NCBI GenBank assembly: GCA_033809515.1 | Contig: JAPXLN010000015.1 | Coordinates: forward strand, 1 to 38,951 | Length of the DNA: 38,951 nucleotides | Origin: JAPXLN01 sp033809515 | Lineage (GTDB): Bacteria > Bacillota > Sulfobacillia > Fermentithermobacillales > Fermentithermobacillaceae | Direction: 5' to 3' | In this document: piece after piece, positions 15,631 through 23,649 of the stretch | Layout of the letters: every line of letters starts with the position of its first letter | Position numbering within the stretch: position 1 is the stretch's first letter | Made by a program: the position numbers and the translations under genes | The notes under the pieces: generated by a model | The model's database searches: none | Told to the model about the DNA's origin: nothing | What the model saw: the letters and a program-made list of their open reading frames with translations, nothing else

Positions 15631-15645
15631 TCAGGAGGGATTTCC

Positions 15646-17601
15646 ATGGATAGACCCGCCTTTAAGGTCACGTGGGGCAATGACTGTATTGACGTTCAGC
15701 CGGGCAGTACATTCTTAGATGTGAAGAAGCAGTTGGGATGGGACGACGGTGTCCTTATGGTATCTGCTAACGGCCAACCCAGGGAATTGATGGCAAAGAT
15801 TGAGGAAGACTGCGAGATTGCACCCCTTGGCTTTGACGACGAAAAGGCCCGCTGGGCCCTCAGGCACACCGCCGCTCACGTCTTGGCGCAGGCGGTCAAG
15901 AGGTTGTTTCCAGGCGTTCGTCTGGGCATAGGACCCGCCATCGAAGATGGCTTCTACTATGACTTCGATACTAAGTCACCCTTTGTGCCTGAGGATCTCA
16001 TCAAAATTGAAGAGGAGATGCAGCGCATCGTTAACGAAAACATGCCTGTGGTCAGGCAAGAAGTCCTCAGAGAACAATCTCTGGACATGTTTCGGAAAAG
16101 CAACGAACCCTTCAAATTGGAGCTTATCAGAGAGCTTCCTGAAGGAGAGTCTATATCCGTCTACAAGCAAGGCGAGTTCGTGGATCTTTGTGCCGGCCCT
16201 CATGTTCCTTCTACGGGGCATATCAAAGCTTTCAAACTGCTCACTATTGCCGGTGCATACTGGCGTGGCGATGAGAATTTGCCTATGCTCCAGAGAATCT
16301 ACGGGACAGCCTACTTGACTCAGGAACAGCTTCAGGAGCACCTGGATCGCCTTGAAGAGATCAAGAAAAGGGACCACAGGAAGCTTGCCAGGGAACTGGA
16401 CCTCTTCAGCATTCAAGAAGAGGGAGGGCCTGGGCTTGTGTACTGGCATCCTAAGGGAGCTCTCATACGGGAATGTATTGAGAACCTCTGGCGGCAGGAG
16501 CACCGCAAGCGCGGTTATCAACTGGTCTATTCGCCGCATATAGCGAAGCTTGATCTATGGAAAACCTCCGGGCACTGGGACTGGTACAGAGACAGCATGT
16601 ACGCGCCAATGGTTGTTGAAGACGTAGAGTATCTTCTCAAACCCATGAACTGCCCGTTCCACATACTCATGTTCAAGAATCAGACCCGAAGCTACCGGGA
16701 ACTGCCCATAAGGTACGGTGAGCTGGGGACCGTCTACCGCTATGAGCGTTCAGGAGCTCTCCACGGCGCTCTGAGGGTACGCGGTTTCACCCAAGACGAT
16801 GCCCACATCTTCTGTCGCCTTGACCAGTTGGAAGATGAGCTGGTAGGCGTTCTCGAATTGGCACAGTTCATGCTGAAAACCTTCGGATACGATGAGTACC
16901 ATTGCATGCTCTCAGTAAGAAACCCGGAGGATAAGGCCAAATACATCGGCGATGATGATGTCTGGGTTGTGGCCGAGTCGGCCCTGGAAGGCGCCCTCAA
17001 GAGAAAAGGCCTTCCCTATAGGGTAGATCCGGGTGAAGCTAAGTTTTACGGTCCCGCCATAGACATCAAAGTAATGGACGCTGTTGGAAGGCTGTGGCAA
17101 GGCACCACCATTCAGGTGGACCTCAATCTGCCCGAAAGGTTCGATGTGAGCTATGTCGGCGAAGACGGGGAGAAACACAGGCCTGTCATGATCCACAGAA
17201 CCGTGCTGGGAGCTATGGAGCGATTCATCGCGGGTTTGGTGGAACTGTACGCCGGTGCGTTTCCTTTGTGGCTTTCCCCGGTACAGGTTGCAGTCATCCC
17301 TGTTTCGGAAAAGCAGCATGCCTATGCCAGGGAAGTAGAATCTTACCTGGCTGAAGCGGGTCTCAGGGTCTTGTGTGATCTTGACAACGAGAAGATGAGC
17401 TACAAGATAAGACAGGCGCAGCTTAACAAGATACCCTACATGCTTGTGGTAGGTGGCCGTGAAGCAGGGGAAAAGACTGTGTCGGTCAGACACAGGACCT
17501 ATGGAGACCTGGGCGCCTTCGAACTGGCGGATTTTGCTTCGGCGGCCAAGCGCGAGGCGGAAGAGAAACTCTTGGATTCAGTGCTTGCATCGGTTAGTTG
17601 A
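15646..17601 (+). CDS. thrS: Threonyl-tRNA synthetase
   Basis: This is a class II synthetase of 651 residues charging tRNA-Thr. Domains in order are: N-terminal TGS (about 5-65, VQPGSTFLDVKKQLGWDDG); the editing domain with HTAAHVLAQ (HxxxH) and a later CAGPHVPSTG; the catalytic core with motif 2 YRYERSGALHGALRVRGFTQ; zinc ligands from MNCPFH, ALHGAL and MIHRTVLG; and the C-terminal anticodon-binding domain (VQVAVIPVSEKQHAYAREVE to the end). The frame is open upstream through the T-box, but ATG 15646 follows AGGAGGG with normal spacing and gives the standard N-terminus. Expression is set by the T-box. Length is normal for the family. Confidence 0.98.
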   Translation: MDRPAFKVTWGNDCIDVQPGSTFLDVKKQLGWDDGVLMVSANGQPRELMAKIEEDCEIAPLGFDDEKARWALRHTAAHVLAQAVKRLFPGVRLGIGPAIEDGFYYDFDTKSPFVPEDLIKIEEEMQRIVNENMPVVRQEVLREQSLDMFRKSNEPFKLELIRELPEGESISVYKQGEFVDLCAGPHVPSTGHIKAFKLLTIAGAYWRGDENLPMLQRIYGTAYLTQEQLQEHLDRLEEIKKRDHRKLARELDLFSIQEEGGPGLVYWHPKGALIRECIENLWRQEHRKRGYQLVYSPHIAKLDLWKTSGHWDWYRDSMYAPMVVEDVEYLLKPMNCPFHILMFKNQTRSYRELPIRYGELGTVYRYERSGALHGALRVRGFTQDDAHIFCRLDQLEDELVGVLELAQFMLKTFGYDEYHCMLSVRNPEDKAKYIGDDDVWVVAESALEGALKRKGLPYRVDPGEAKFYGPAIDIKVMDAVGRLWQGTTIQVDLNLPERFDVSYVGEDGEKHRPVMIHRTVLGAMERFIAGLVELYAGAFPLWLSPVQVAVIPVSEKQHAYAREVESYLAEAGLRVLCDLDNEKMSYKIRQAQLNKIPYMLVVGGREAGEKTVSVRHRTYGDLGAFELADFASAAKREAEEKLLDSVLASVS

Positions 17602-17709
17602 AAAAGCAACTTCCAGTCAGCAGGGATTTGGGCAAATGCAAGAGTAACTTCTTGCGGGATTGAGTTTGAGATTCGGTAGGTGCCCCGAGCTTGCATCAGA
17701 GCATCAACA

Positions 17710-17739
17710 GTGACAGAAGTTGCGCCCATGTGATATACT
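17710..17739 (+). promoter_or_regulatory. Promoter for infC-rpmI-rplT
   Basis: GTGACA (17710-17715), an 18-base spacer and TATACT (17734-17739), with an extended -10 (TGATATACT). The predicted start gives a leader of roughly 190 bases before infC. Confidence 0.7.
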
Positions 17740-17869
17740 ATGTCGCGCACGAAGTAGAAGCCATCCGCTTCTCACCTTACGGTTACAAGCTTGTAAGGTC
17801 ACAGCAGCAAGCCTGACAAGTTCTTGGCTTCATAGCCGGGAACGGGCCGAATGCAAGCAAGAAAATGTG

Positions 17870-17903
17870 TGGGCGGGTGGAGCTACCTGCCCATAGTTTT
17901 TTT
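17870..17903 (+). terminator. Leader attenuator upstream of infC
   Basis: TGGGCGGGTGG (17870-17880) pairs with CTACCTGCCCA (17883-17893) through up to 11 bp including two G-U pairs. TAGTTTTTTT follows (17894-17903). It is an intrinsic terminator inside the leader, 32 bases before the infC start. In Bacillota the infC-rpmI-rplT leader is regulated by L20 binding that favours termination; this hairpin fits that role. The L20-binding fold itself was not resolved by eye. Confidence 0.75.
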
Positions 17904-17934
17904 ACTAGACCAATGCGAAAGAGGGTGTAAGACT

Positions 17935-18492
17935 ATAAGTCGAATGGACCAGAGAGTCAACGAGGCGATCCGGGTTAGGGAAGTTAGGTTGGTCTCGCAG
18001 GACGGAGAGCAGATGGGGATCATGCCTACCCATGAAGCTCTCAGACTCGCCCGTGAACGTGGCCTGGACTTGGTGGAAGTGGCTGCTCAAGCCCGGCCCC
18101 CGGTCTGCAGAATCATGGATTACAGCAGGTGGAAGTACGAACAAGCTAAGCGTCAAAAAGAGGCTAAGAAGAAGCAGAAAACTCAGGATGTCAAGGAAGT
18201 GAAGATGCGTCCCAACATCGATGATCATGATTTTGACGTGAAGGCTCGAGCGGCCGAGAAGTTTCTCAAAAACGGCGATAAGGTAAAGGCCACCATTATG
18301 TTCAGGGGACGGGAATTGGCTCACGTTGAGAACGGACAAAGAGTACTGGAAAGACTGCTGGATAGGGTCAGAGAGCTTTCCATCGTTGAGAGGACGCCAA
18401 AGATTGAGGGTCGCAACATGGTGATGGTTCTTTCGCCCAGACCGCAGAGCGCCTTAGTTACACAACAGGCTGCGTCCGCGAAGACTGAGTAG
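17935..18492 (+). CDS. infC: Translation initiation factor IF-3, probable ATA start
   Basis: IF-3 keeps ribosomal subunits apart and checks initiator tRNA and start codons. The N-domain begins RVNEAIRVREVRLVSQDGEQ and contains LDLVEVAAQARPPVCRIMDY. A lysine-rich linker (KRQKEAKKKQKTQDVKEVKM) joins the C-domain (IDDHDFDVKARAAEKFLKNG). For the start, ATG 17944 is 18 bases from the only ribosome site (GAGGGTG, 17921-17927), too far. ATA 17935 is 7 bases away and gives (M)SRMDQRVNEAIR, the usual family N-terminus. IF-3 genes typically use AUU/AUC/AUA so that IF-3 represses its own translation. The longer open frame from 17851 runs through the attenuator and is not credible. Confidence 0.95.
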   Translation: MSRMDQRVNEAIRVREVRLVSQDGEQMGIMPTHEALRLARERGLDLVEVAAQARPPVCRIMDYSRWKYEQAKRQKEAKKKQKTQDVKEVKMRPNIDDHDFDVKARAAEKFLKNGDKVKATIMFRGRELAHVENGQRVLERLLDRVRELSIVERTPKIEGRNMVMVLSPRPQSALVTQQAASAKTE

Positions 18493-18522
18493 ATATACAG
18501 GCATAGAGGGGATGGCTTAGCT

Positions 18523-18726
18523 TTGGCTAGAAAGAAAATGAAATCACATAGCGGTGCTAAGAAGCGCTTTTTCGTCACGGGAACCGGTAAGATACGACAT
18601 CATCGTTCCGGTCACAGCCATAGGCTGGAGGGGAAGGGTCCCACCCGCAGACGCAGGCTCAGGAAAGACACTGAGCTTTCTGAAGTCCACGAGAAGCAGC
18701 TAAGATCTCTGATCCCTTACAAGTAA
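18523..18726 (+). CDS. rpmI: 50S ribosomal protein L35
   Basis: This is a 67-residue basic protein with the L35 signature (KKMKSHSGAKKRFFVTGTGK, then HRLEGKGPTRRRRLR). The start is TTG 18523 behind GAGGGG. The gene lies 30 bases after infC and 69 bases before rplT, the standard order. It is co-regulated by the infC leader. Confidence 0.96.
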   Translation: MARKKMKSHSGAKKRFFVTGTGKIRHHRSGHSHRLEGKGPTRRRRLRKDTELSEVHEKQLRSLIPYK

Positions 18727-18795
18727 CTACGAGTAGAGTCAGGGATAGTTGCGGTGGACATGAAGTGAGTGAATCAGGAAAGAAGGTAGCTGAAA

Positions 18796-19152
18796 ATGCC
18801 TCGCGTTAAGTCGTCTGTAGCAAAGCGATCCAGACATAAGAAAACGCTGAAACTGGCAAAAGGGTACTGGGGCAAGCGCTCCAAGTCCTTCAGGATAGCC
18901 AACGAAGCTGTGATGAAGGGTCTTCATTACGCCAAGAGGCACCGGCGGGAGAAGAAAAGGGAGTTCAGGAGCCTCTGGATATCAAGGATTAATGCAGCAG
19001 CCAGACAGAACGGTATGACGTACAACACGTTCATAAACGGACTGAAGAAGGCCGGAGTGGACATTAACCGTCAGATGCTTGCCGATTTAGCTGTTTTCGA
19101 CCAGAAAGCTTTTTCGGATTTGGTAAATGTAGCCAGATCCGGACGCGCGTAA
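18796..19152 (+). CDS. rplT: 50S ribosomal protein L20
   Basis: This is a 118-residue protein of normal L20 length, starting MPRVKSSVAKRSRHKKTLKL with YWGKRSKSFRIANEAVMKGL next. The long basic N-terminal helix binds 23S rRNA early in assembly. The globular C-terminus (TFINGLKKAGVDINRQMLAD) is the part known to bind the operon leader for feedback. The start is ATG 18796 with AGAAAGAAGG about 9 bases upstream. Confidence 0.98.
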   Translation: MPRVKSSVAKRSRHKKTLKLAKGYWGKRSKSFRIANEAVMKGLHYAKRHRREKKREFRSLWISRINAAARQNGMTYNTFINGLKKAGVDINRQMLADLAVFDQKAFSDLVNVARSGRA

Positions 19153-19208
19153 CGTTTTTGCTGCAATAGGCAGGTCAAGCGGCGACCAGATAAGCGGAGG
19201 CTTAGGTC

Positions 19209-20555
19209 TTGTCATCACCTTGGGCTCAGAACAAGGGAGCTAGTCCAACTCAGTTTGTGGTGCTTTCGTTTGCAATCACCACAGGGATCGGAACCTGTCT
19301 TCTGTTATTGCCGGCTTCTACTGCCGGCGGTGTGTCTCCGAGTCTCCTCGATGCCCTGTTTACTGCCACATCGGCAGTCTGTGTAACAGGGCTGACAGTG
19401 GTGAACACAGCAACGTTTTGGAGCGGGTATGGAAAAACCTTTGTTCTCCTCCTTATACAGGTAGGTGGCCTGGGGTTGATGACGTTGGCCACCGCCCATG
19501 CCTTGGTCACAGGACGCAGAGTGTCCCTTAGGGAGAGGCTGTTGATTCAGGAGCAGACCGGGCAATGGAGTCTTTCCGGGCTTGTAGGGCTGGTCAAGCG
19601 CATCATGGTCGCCACAATGCTGCTTGAAGGTGCAGGAGCCGCAGTTTTGTCTATATGTTTTGGTCTGTCTCTGAGACTTTGCCTTTGGGAATCTGTATGC
19701 TACGGAATCTTTCACTCTGTGTCTGCCTTCTGCAACGCAGGCTTTGACATTATAGGAAACAGCCTGATGGACTACGCATCTCATCCAGGGGTGATACTGA
19801 CTGTAAGCTTTCTGATCATTGCCGGAGGCCTGGGATTCTCGGTTATTTCTGACTTGTGGGCTAATAGGGGACGTCTGCGGAAAACGAGCCTTCATTCGAA
19901 GTTATCCTTAAAAGTTACAGTTGTGCTTCTTCTGGCCGGAGCTGTTTCCACGCTGGTATTGGAGGGTTCCAACCCTGGTACGATGGGAAACATGACTTTG
20001 AAAGGGAAGGTTCTTTCCTCGTGGTTTCAGTCGGTTACGGCCAGGACAGCAGGGTTCAACTCTGTGGCAGTCGACAGATTGCTTCCGTCAACTGCTTTCC
20101 TGGTGATGATACTCATGTTCATTGGCGCTTCACCCGGGGGTACCGGAGGCGGCGTCAAGACCACTACCTTTGCGGTAGCTGCAAAAGCTGTTACCACGCT
20201 GGTACGTGGGCGACAAGACGTAACAATAGGCAAACGACGGCTTCCGGGCGGTCTCGTGGGAAAAGCTACGGCCATTGTTCTCATTTCGCTCTCTCTGGTT
20301 ACTGTGTCTACGTTTATGCTGACAGTCACGGAAAGCGTTTCTTTTTTGGATGCTTTCTTTGAGGTTGTATCAGCTTTTGGCACAGTAGGGCTTTCCCGGG
20401 GGATTACTCCCTTTTTGACTCCGGCCGGCAAATGCATCATAATCGTAACCATGTTTGCGGGCCGGGTAGGCCCTCTCAGTTTGGCAATAGCTTTGTCCAA
20501 CAGGAAAGCGACTGCAGGTATCCGGTATCCTGAGGAGCGGATTTTTGTCGGTTAG
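19209..20555 (+). CDS. ktrB: K+ uptake channel subunit, KtrB/TrkH family
   Basis: This is a 448-residue membrane protein with four M1-P-M2 repeats. The selectivity-filter glycines are visible in each: SAVCVTGLTVV, SAFCNAGFDII, TARTAGFNSVA and SAFGTVGLSRG. The intracellular-loop segment GASPGGTGGGVKTTTF in the third repeat matches the KtrB/TrkH gating loop. It forms the pore of a K+ (Na+-coupled) uptake system with the RCK protein encoded next. TTG 19209 has GGAGG 8 bases upstream. It sits 56 bases after rplT with no obvious terminator between. Confidence 0.95.
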   Translation: MSSPWAQNKGASPTQFVVLSFAITTGIGTCLLLLPASTAGGVSPSLLDALFTATSAVCVTGLTVVNTATFWSGYGKTFVLLLIQVGGLGLMTLATAHALVTGRRVSLRERLLIQEQTGQWSLSGLVGLVKRIMVATMLLEGAGAAVLSICFGLSLRLCLWESVCYGIFHSVSAFCNAGFDIIGNSLMDYASHPGVILTVSFLIIAGGLGFSVISDLWANRGRLRKTSLHSKLSLKVTVVLLLAGAVSTLVLEGSNPGTMGNMTLKGKVLSSWFQSVTARTAGFNSVAVDRLLPSTAFLVMILMFIGASPGGTGGGVKTTTFAVAAKAVTTLVRGRQDVTIGKRRLPGGLVGKATAIVLISLSLVTVSTFMLTVTESVSFLDAFFEVVSAFGTVGLSRGITPFLTPAGKCIIIVTMFAGRVGPLSLAIALSNRKATAGIRYPEERIFVG

Positions 20556-20570
20556 AGGGTGTGCGTCCAG

Positions 20571-21230
20571 TTGTCCAAACAGTTTGCAGTCATAGGGCTA
20601 GGCAGGTTTGGCAGAAGTCTGGCTGTTACTCTGTCGCAGCTAGGGGCTGAGGTGCTTGCTGTTGATGTTGATGAGGAACGGACCAATGCGGTAGCTCCTT
20701 TTGTCACTGAGTCGGTGCAGGCTGATGCCACCAACGAACGGGTGCTCAGGGAGCTTGGCCTGAGGAATTTCGATGTGGTGGTGGTGGCCGTAAGCGCCTT
20801 CGAGGCGAGTTTGCTGGCAACTATCGCCTTGAAGGAAGCAGGTGTCAGAAAGGTTGTGGTCAAAGCTGCCAGCGAAGTTCATGGCAAGATCCTTGAGAGA
20901 ATAGGAGCTGACACCGTAGTCTTTCCCGAAAGAGACATGGGAGAGCGAGTCGCTTTTTCCCTCGTGTCGGGCAGCGTCATTGACTACATCGAGCTATCGC
21001 CTGATTATGGTATTGCAGAGGTAGTTGTGACAGGCCCCATGGTAGGCCGTTCTCTGAGAAACCTGAACCTCCGGCACAAGATGGGACTAAACGTGCTTGC
21101 CCTAAAAAGGAATGGGTCTGTTGACGTAGCTTTGGATCCTGACGAACCATTTCGCGAAGGTGACGTTCTTCTGGCCATGGGACCCAATGAGGGTGTTCGG
21201 CAGCTCACCGGCATGATGGAGAAGCGGTAG
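20571..21230 (+). CDS. ktrA: K+ uptake regulatory RCK subunit, KtrA/TrkA family
   Basis: This is a cytosolic gating subunit of about 219 residues. It has an RCK_N Rossmann domain (QFAVIGLGRFGRSLAVTLSQ, the GxGxxG nucleotide site, and acidic AVDVDEE ending beta-2) and an RCK_C domain (IAEVVVTGPMVGRSLRNLNL to the end). It binds ATP/ADP or NAD(H) and controls the KtrB pore. TTG 20571 gives MSKQFAVIGLGRFG, the normal start, 11 bases after AGAGGG; GTG 20559 is possible but overlaps that ribosome site. It lies 15 bases after ktrB. Confidence 0.95.
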   Translation: MSKQFAVIGLGRFGRSLAVTLSQLGAEVLAVDVDEERTNAVAPFVTESVQADATNERVLRELGLRNFDVVVVAVSAFEASLLATIALKEAGVRKVVVKAASEVHGKILERIGADTVVFPERDMGERVAFSLVSGSVIDYIELSPDYGIAEVVVTGPMVGRSLRNLNLRHKMGLNVLALKRNGSVDVALDPDEPFREGDVLLAMGPNEGVRQLTGMMEKR

Positions 21231-21231
21231 G

Positions 21232-22068
21232 GTGGAGCATATTGGAGAGGAAGAAAAGAGGCAGATGGATGTTCCGTGGCGTTTGATAAGGAGCCTTGCC
21301 GGCAAGAAGGCCCGGCAAGAGACCGGGCTAACGCTGGTTGAAGGACCTGGCGCTGTTTGCGAAGGGTTTGAGGCCGGCGTCGAGATTGAGACCTTGGTGA
21401 TAAGCGATAGCTTTGGAGATAGCCCGGAGAGCCGGAAATTGATGCAGGCCCTTGAAACGTATCCATGGCTTGGCCAGGTCTATCATGTTCCGGACCAGCT
21501 TTTTTCGCGAATGTCTGCCACTTATACACCCCAGGGAATCCTGTGCGTTGTGAAGGTACCGTTCAGGTTCCGCAGGGGTCTTCCTGAAAGTCCATGGAAA
21601 ACCTCTTTGAATGTTATGGGAGTGGACATACAGGATCCCGGGAACGTCGGGACGCTTATCAGGAGCGCAGCGTCTGCCGGGGCTCATGAAATAGTGTTTG
21701 CAGGCGAAAGCGCAGACCCGTTCTCTCCCAAGGCAATCAGAGCATCGGCAGGAGCTGTTTTCAGGGTTATGGTCGGAAGAGAAAGTGACCCGTCAGCGCA
21801 AGCCTCAAAGTGGTTTCAGTCGGGAATCCGCCTGTACTCCACATGGCCCAGAAAAGGTAAGTACCCCTGGGAAGTTTCGTTTACAGATCCCTGCGCCATT
21901 GTTTTCGGCAATGAAGCAAAAGGTCTTCAACCTGGTATCTTGGGTTCGACAGGGCAAGACATCGTTGTGCCCATGCCCGGAGGAACCGAATCCCTTAATG
22001 TGGCAGTAGCAGCTGCCATGGTGTTATACGAGGTTATCAGGCAGCGTACTGTAGACCCGCAGAATTAG
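21232..22068 (+). CDS. SpoU/TrmH-family RNA methyltransferase
   Basis: This protein, up to 278 residues, has an N-terminal substrate-binding domain (LVEGPGAVCEGFEAGVEIET) and a C-terminal SPOUT knot. The three knot motifs are VDIQDPGNVGTLIRSAASAG, CAIVFGNEAKGL and VPMPGGTESLNVAVAAAMVL. It is an S-adenosylmethionine-dependent 2'-O-ribose methyltransferase of rRNA or tRNA. Proteins of this type are common just upstream of pheST in Bacillota. The start is ambiguous: GTG 21232, next to the ktrA stop, or ATG 21265. Exact target nucleotide cannot be read from sequence. Confidence 0.92.
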   Translation: MEHIGEEEKRQMDVPWRLIRSLAGKKARQETGLTLVEGPGAVCEGFEAGVEIETLVISDSFGDSPESRKLMQALETYPWLGQVYHVPDQLFSRMSATYTPQGILCVVKVPFRFRRGLPESPWKTSLNVMGVDIQDPGNVGTLIRSAASAGAHEIVFAGESADPFSPKAIRASAGAVFRVMVGRESDPSAQASKWFQSGIRLYSTWPRKGKYPWEVSFTDPCAIVFGNEAKGLQPGILGSTGQDIVVPMPGGTESLNVAVAAAMVLYEVIRQRTVDPQN

Positions 22069-22077
22069 GCTAACACT

Positions 22078-22105
22078 TTGTGGAGGGGCCGTCTGATGAT
22101 ATAAT
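22078..22105 (+). promoter_or_regulatory. Promoter upstream of yqzL-like gene
   Basis: TTGTGG (22078-22083), a 16-base spacer and perfect TATAAT (22100-22105), preceded by TGA (extended -10). It would drive the small ORF at 22139. Confidence 0.7.
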
Positions 22106-22138
22106 ACCCCAAAGGGAAGTCGGAAACGGGGGATTGCC

Positions 22139-22264
22139 TTGGAGCTTGCAAACGCGTTCTGGTCAGTGTTTGAGAAAACCGGATCAGTAATGGCCTACCT
22201 GCTTTACCGTCATTACATGCGACTTTCCCATGACCAGTGTGAGAGCGAGGATTCAAAGAGCTAG
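22139..22264 (+). CDS. yqzL: YqzL-like 41-residue protein
   Basis: TTG 22139, with GGGGG six bases upstream (22128-22132), opens a 41-codon frame. It begins (M)ELANAFWSVFEKTGSVMAYL and ends LYRHYMRLSHDQ...DSKS. The pattern F-W-x-V-F-x-x-T-G-S-x-x-A-Y-L-x-Y is the hallmark of the YqzL family, tiny proteins of unknown function found in spore formers. It has its own promoter and lies between the SpoU-family gene and the pheS T-box. The family assignment is from memory of the motif, but the motif, ribosome site and promoter agree. Confidence 0.75.
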   Translation: MELANAFWSVFEKTGSVMAYLLYRHYMRLSHDQCESEDSKS

Positions 22265-22299
22265 ATCTCTTTGTTTCGAGTATACTGTCAGCTACGTGA

Positions 22300-22556
22300 A
22301 AGCAGGCTGTCAGAGTGAGCCATGAAGGAGAACGTGGGCCGGAACCCGCGGACAGAGAAGGGGAGCCCTGGCTGAGATCTTCCCTCCGCAGCAGGCCGGC
22401 TGTAATTCGCTCCGGAGCTTCCGGACTGAACCGCCAACACAGTAGGTCCGGCGCATACCTGCGATAGAGGGGCTCAGAGGGGGCCGGGTAACCGGCCAAA
22501 CCCGGTGGTACCGCGGAAGTGTGACTTTCGTCCCAAGGGACGAAAGTTTTTGTTTT
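22300..22556 (+). promoter_or_regulatory. T-box riboswitch controlling pheST
   Basis: The T-box core GGTGGTACCGCGG is at 22504-22516. The terminator stem is CTTTCGTCCC (22525-22534)/GGGACGAAAG (22537-22546) followed by TTTTTGTTTT. Stem I shows AGAGAAGGGGAG (about 22353) and CTGAGATCTTCCC, laid out as in the thrS leader. The TTC in CTGTAATTCGCTCC (about 22406-22408) is my proposed phenylalanine specifier. TGGT would pair with an ACCA tRNA end. A -10-like TATACT at 22281-22286 could start it, without a good -35. The two T-boxes in this window control thrS and pheST. Confidence 0.9.
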
Positions 22557-22614
22557 GAGGGAGGATGTGAAGAGATCGGAAGGTGTGAAGACATGAAAGG
22601 AGGCACATGCAGGC

Positions 22615-23649
22615 ATGAAAGACTCGTTGGAAGCTCTGTGGCAGCGGGCCCGGTCTGAAATCAAGGAAAGCCGGTCCGTAGAGGAGCTTGAAGGGTTGAG
22701 AGTTCGCTATCTTGGGAAGAAGGGCGAGGTCACTGCTCTCTTGAAGCAAATTGGCGCCCTGCCCAAAGAAGAACGGCCGGGTTTCGGAGCCAGGGTCAAT
22801 GCTTTGCGAACAGACCTCGAAGGAGTGCTTGAAGCCAGTGGAGTAGCCATTCATGAGAGGCTGCTCAGAGAGAAAGTTCAGAGCGAAAGCATTGACGTGA
22901 CCCTGCCGGGCCTGCCGGTTGAACCTGGAGGCCTTCATCCGCTGACCAAGGCATTGCGAGAGGTGCTTTGCATTTTCTACGGCATGGGATTCACCGTCTA
23001 CGAGAGCAGAGAGACGGAAACCGACGAGATGAACTTTGTGAAGCTGAACGTTCCGCCAGGACACCCGGCCAGAGATATGCAAGAGACCTTGTATCTTACA
23101 GATTCGACCGTTCTGCGCACGCACACGTCTCCGGGACAGATAAGAGGTATGCTGGAGCTAGGCGGGAAACTGCCCGTCAGGTTTGTGGTTCCGGGGCGGG
23201 TTTACAGGCGTGACGCAGCCGATGCCAGTCACTCTCCTGTGTTTCACCAGGTGGAGGGTTTGGCTATTGACCTGGATATTACGTTCTGCCATCTCAAAGG
23301 GGTCCTGGCAGAGTTTGCCCGAAGGTTCTTTGGCGATGAAGCACAGATTCGGTTGCGTCCAAGCTACTTTCCGTTTACGGAACCGTCAGCTGAGCTCGAT
23401 GTTTCATGCATGCTTTGCAGGGGAGAGGGTTGTCCTGCATGCAAAGGCACAGGATGGATGGAAGTAGCAGGATGCGGTATGGTCCATCCGAATGTCCTTA
23501 GAAACGGCGGTTACGACCCTCGCATGGTCAGTGGATTTGCTTTTGGATTTGGCCTGGACAGAGTGACAATGTTGAAGTACGGCATTGATGATGTGCGAGT
23601 TCTCTTCCAAAACGATAAGAGATTCCTCTCTCAGTGGAGGGGGTTATGA
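22615..23649 (+). CDS. pheS: Phenylalanyl-tRNA synthetase alpha subunit
   Basis: This is a 344-residue catalytic subunit of the alpha2-beta2 PheRS. The N-terminal coiled coil (about 1-85) contacts tRNA. The catalytic core has motif 1 around HPLTKALREVLCIFYGMGF, motif 2 FVVPGRVYRRDAADASHSPV with FHQVEGL, and motif 3 SGFAFGFGLDRVTMLKYGID. A Cys cluster (CMLCRGEGCPACKGTGW) lies in the usual place. The start is ATG 22615 with AAAGGAGG upstream. The end overlaps pheT by 4 bases (ATGA-type) if pheT starts at 23646. T-box controlled. Confidence 0.97.
   Translation: MKDSLEALWQRARSEIKESRSVEELEGLRVRYLGKKGEVTALLKQIGALPKEERPGFGARVNALRTDLEGVLEASGVAIHERLLREKVQSESIDVTLPGLPVEPGGLHPLTKALREVLCIFYGMGFTVYESRETETDEMNFVKLNVPPGHPARDMQETLYLTDSTVLRTHTSPGQIRGMLELGGKLPVRFVVPGRVYRRDAADASHSPVFHQVEGLAIDLDITFCHLKGVLAEFARRFFGDEAQIRLRPSYFPFTEPSAELDVSCMLCRGEGCPACKGTGWMEVAGCGMVHPNVLRNGGYDPRMVSGFAFGFGLDRVTMLKYGIDDVRVLFQNDKRFLSQWRGL

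Noticed and set aside
15520..15645. Longer ThrRS N-terminus from 15520
   Set aside because: It translates the T-box core and terminator. ATG 15646 has AGGAGGG and the normal TGS-domain start.
17851..17934. Longer IF-3 N-terminus from ATG 17851
   Set aside because: This part spans the leader attenuator and its hairpin, and the encoded residues are not found in IF-3.
22247..22275. AAAGAG/CTCTTT hairpin after the YqzL-like gene as a terminator
   Set aside because: The stem is short and AT-rich with only a weak T-run, and may be chance.
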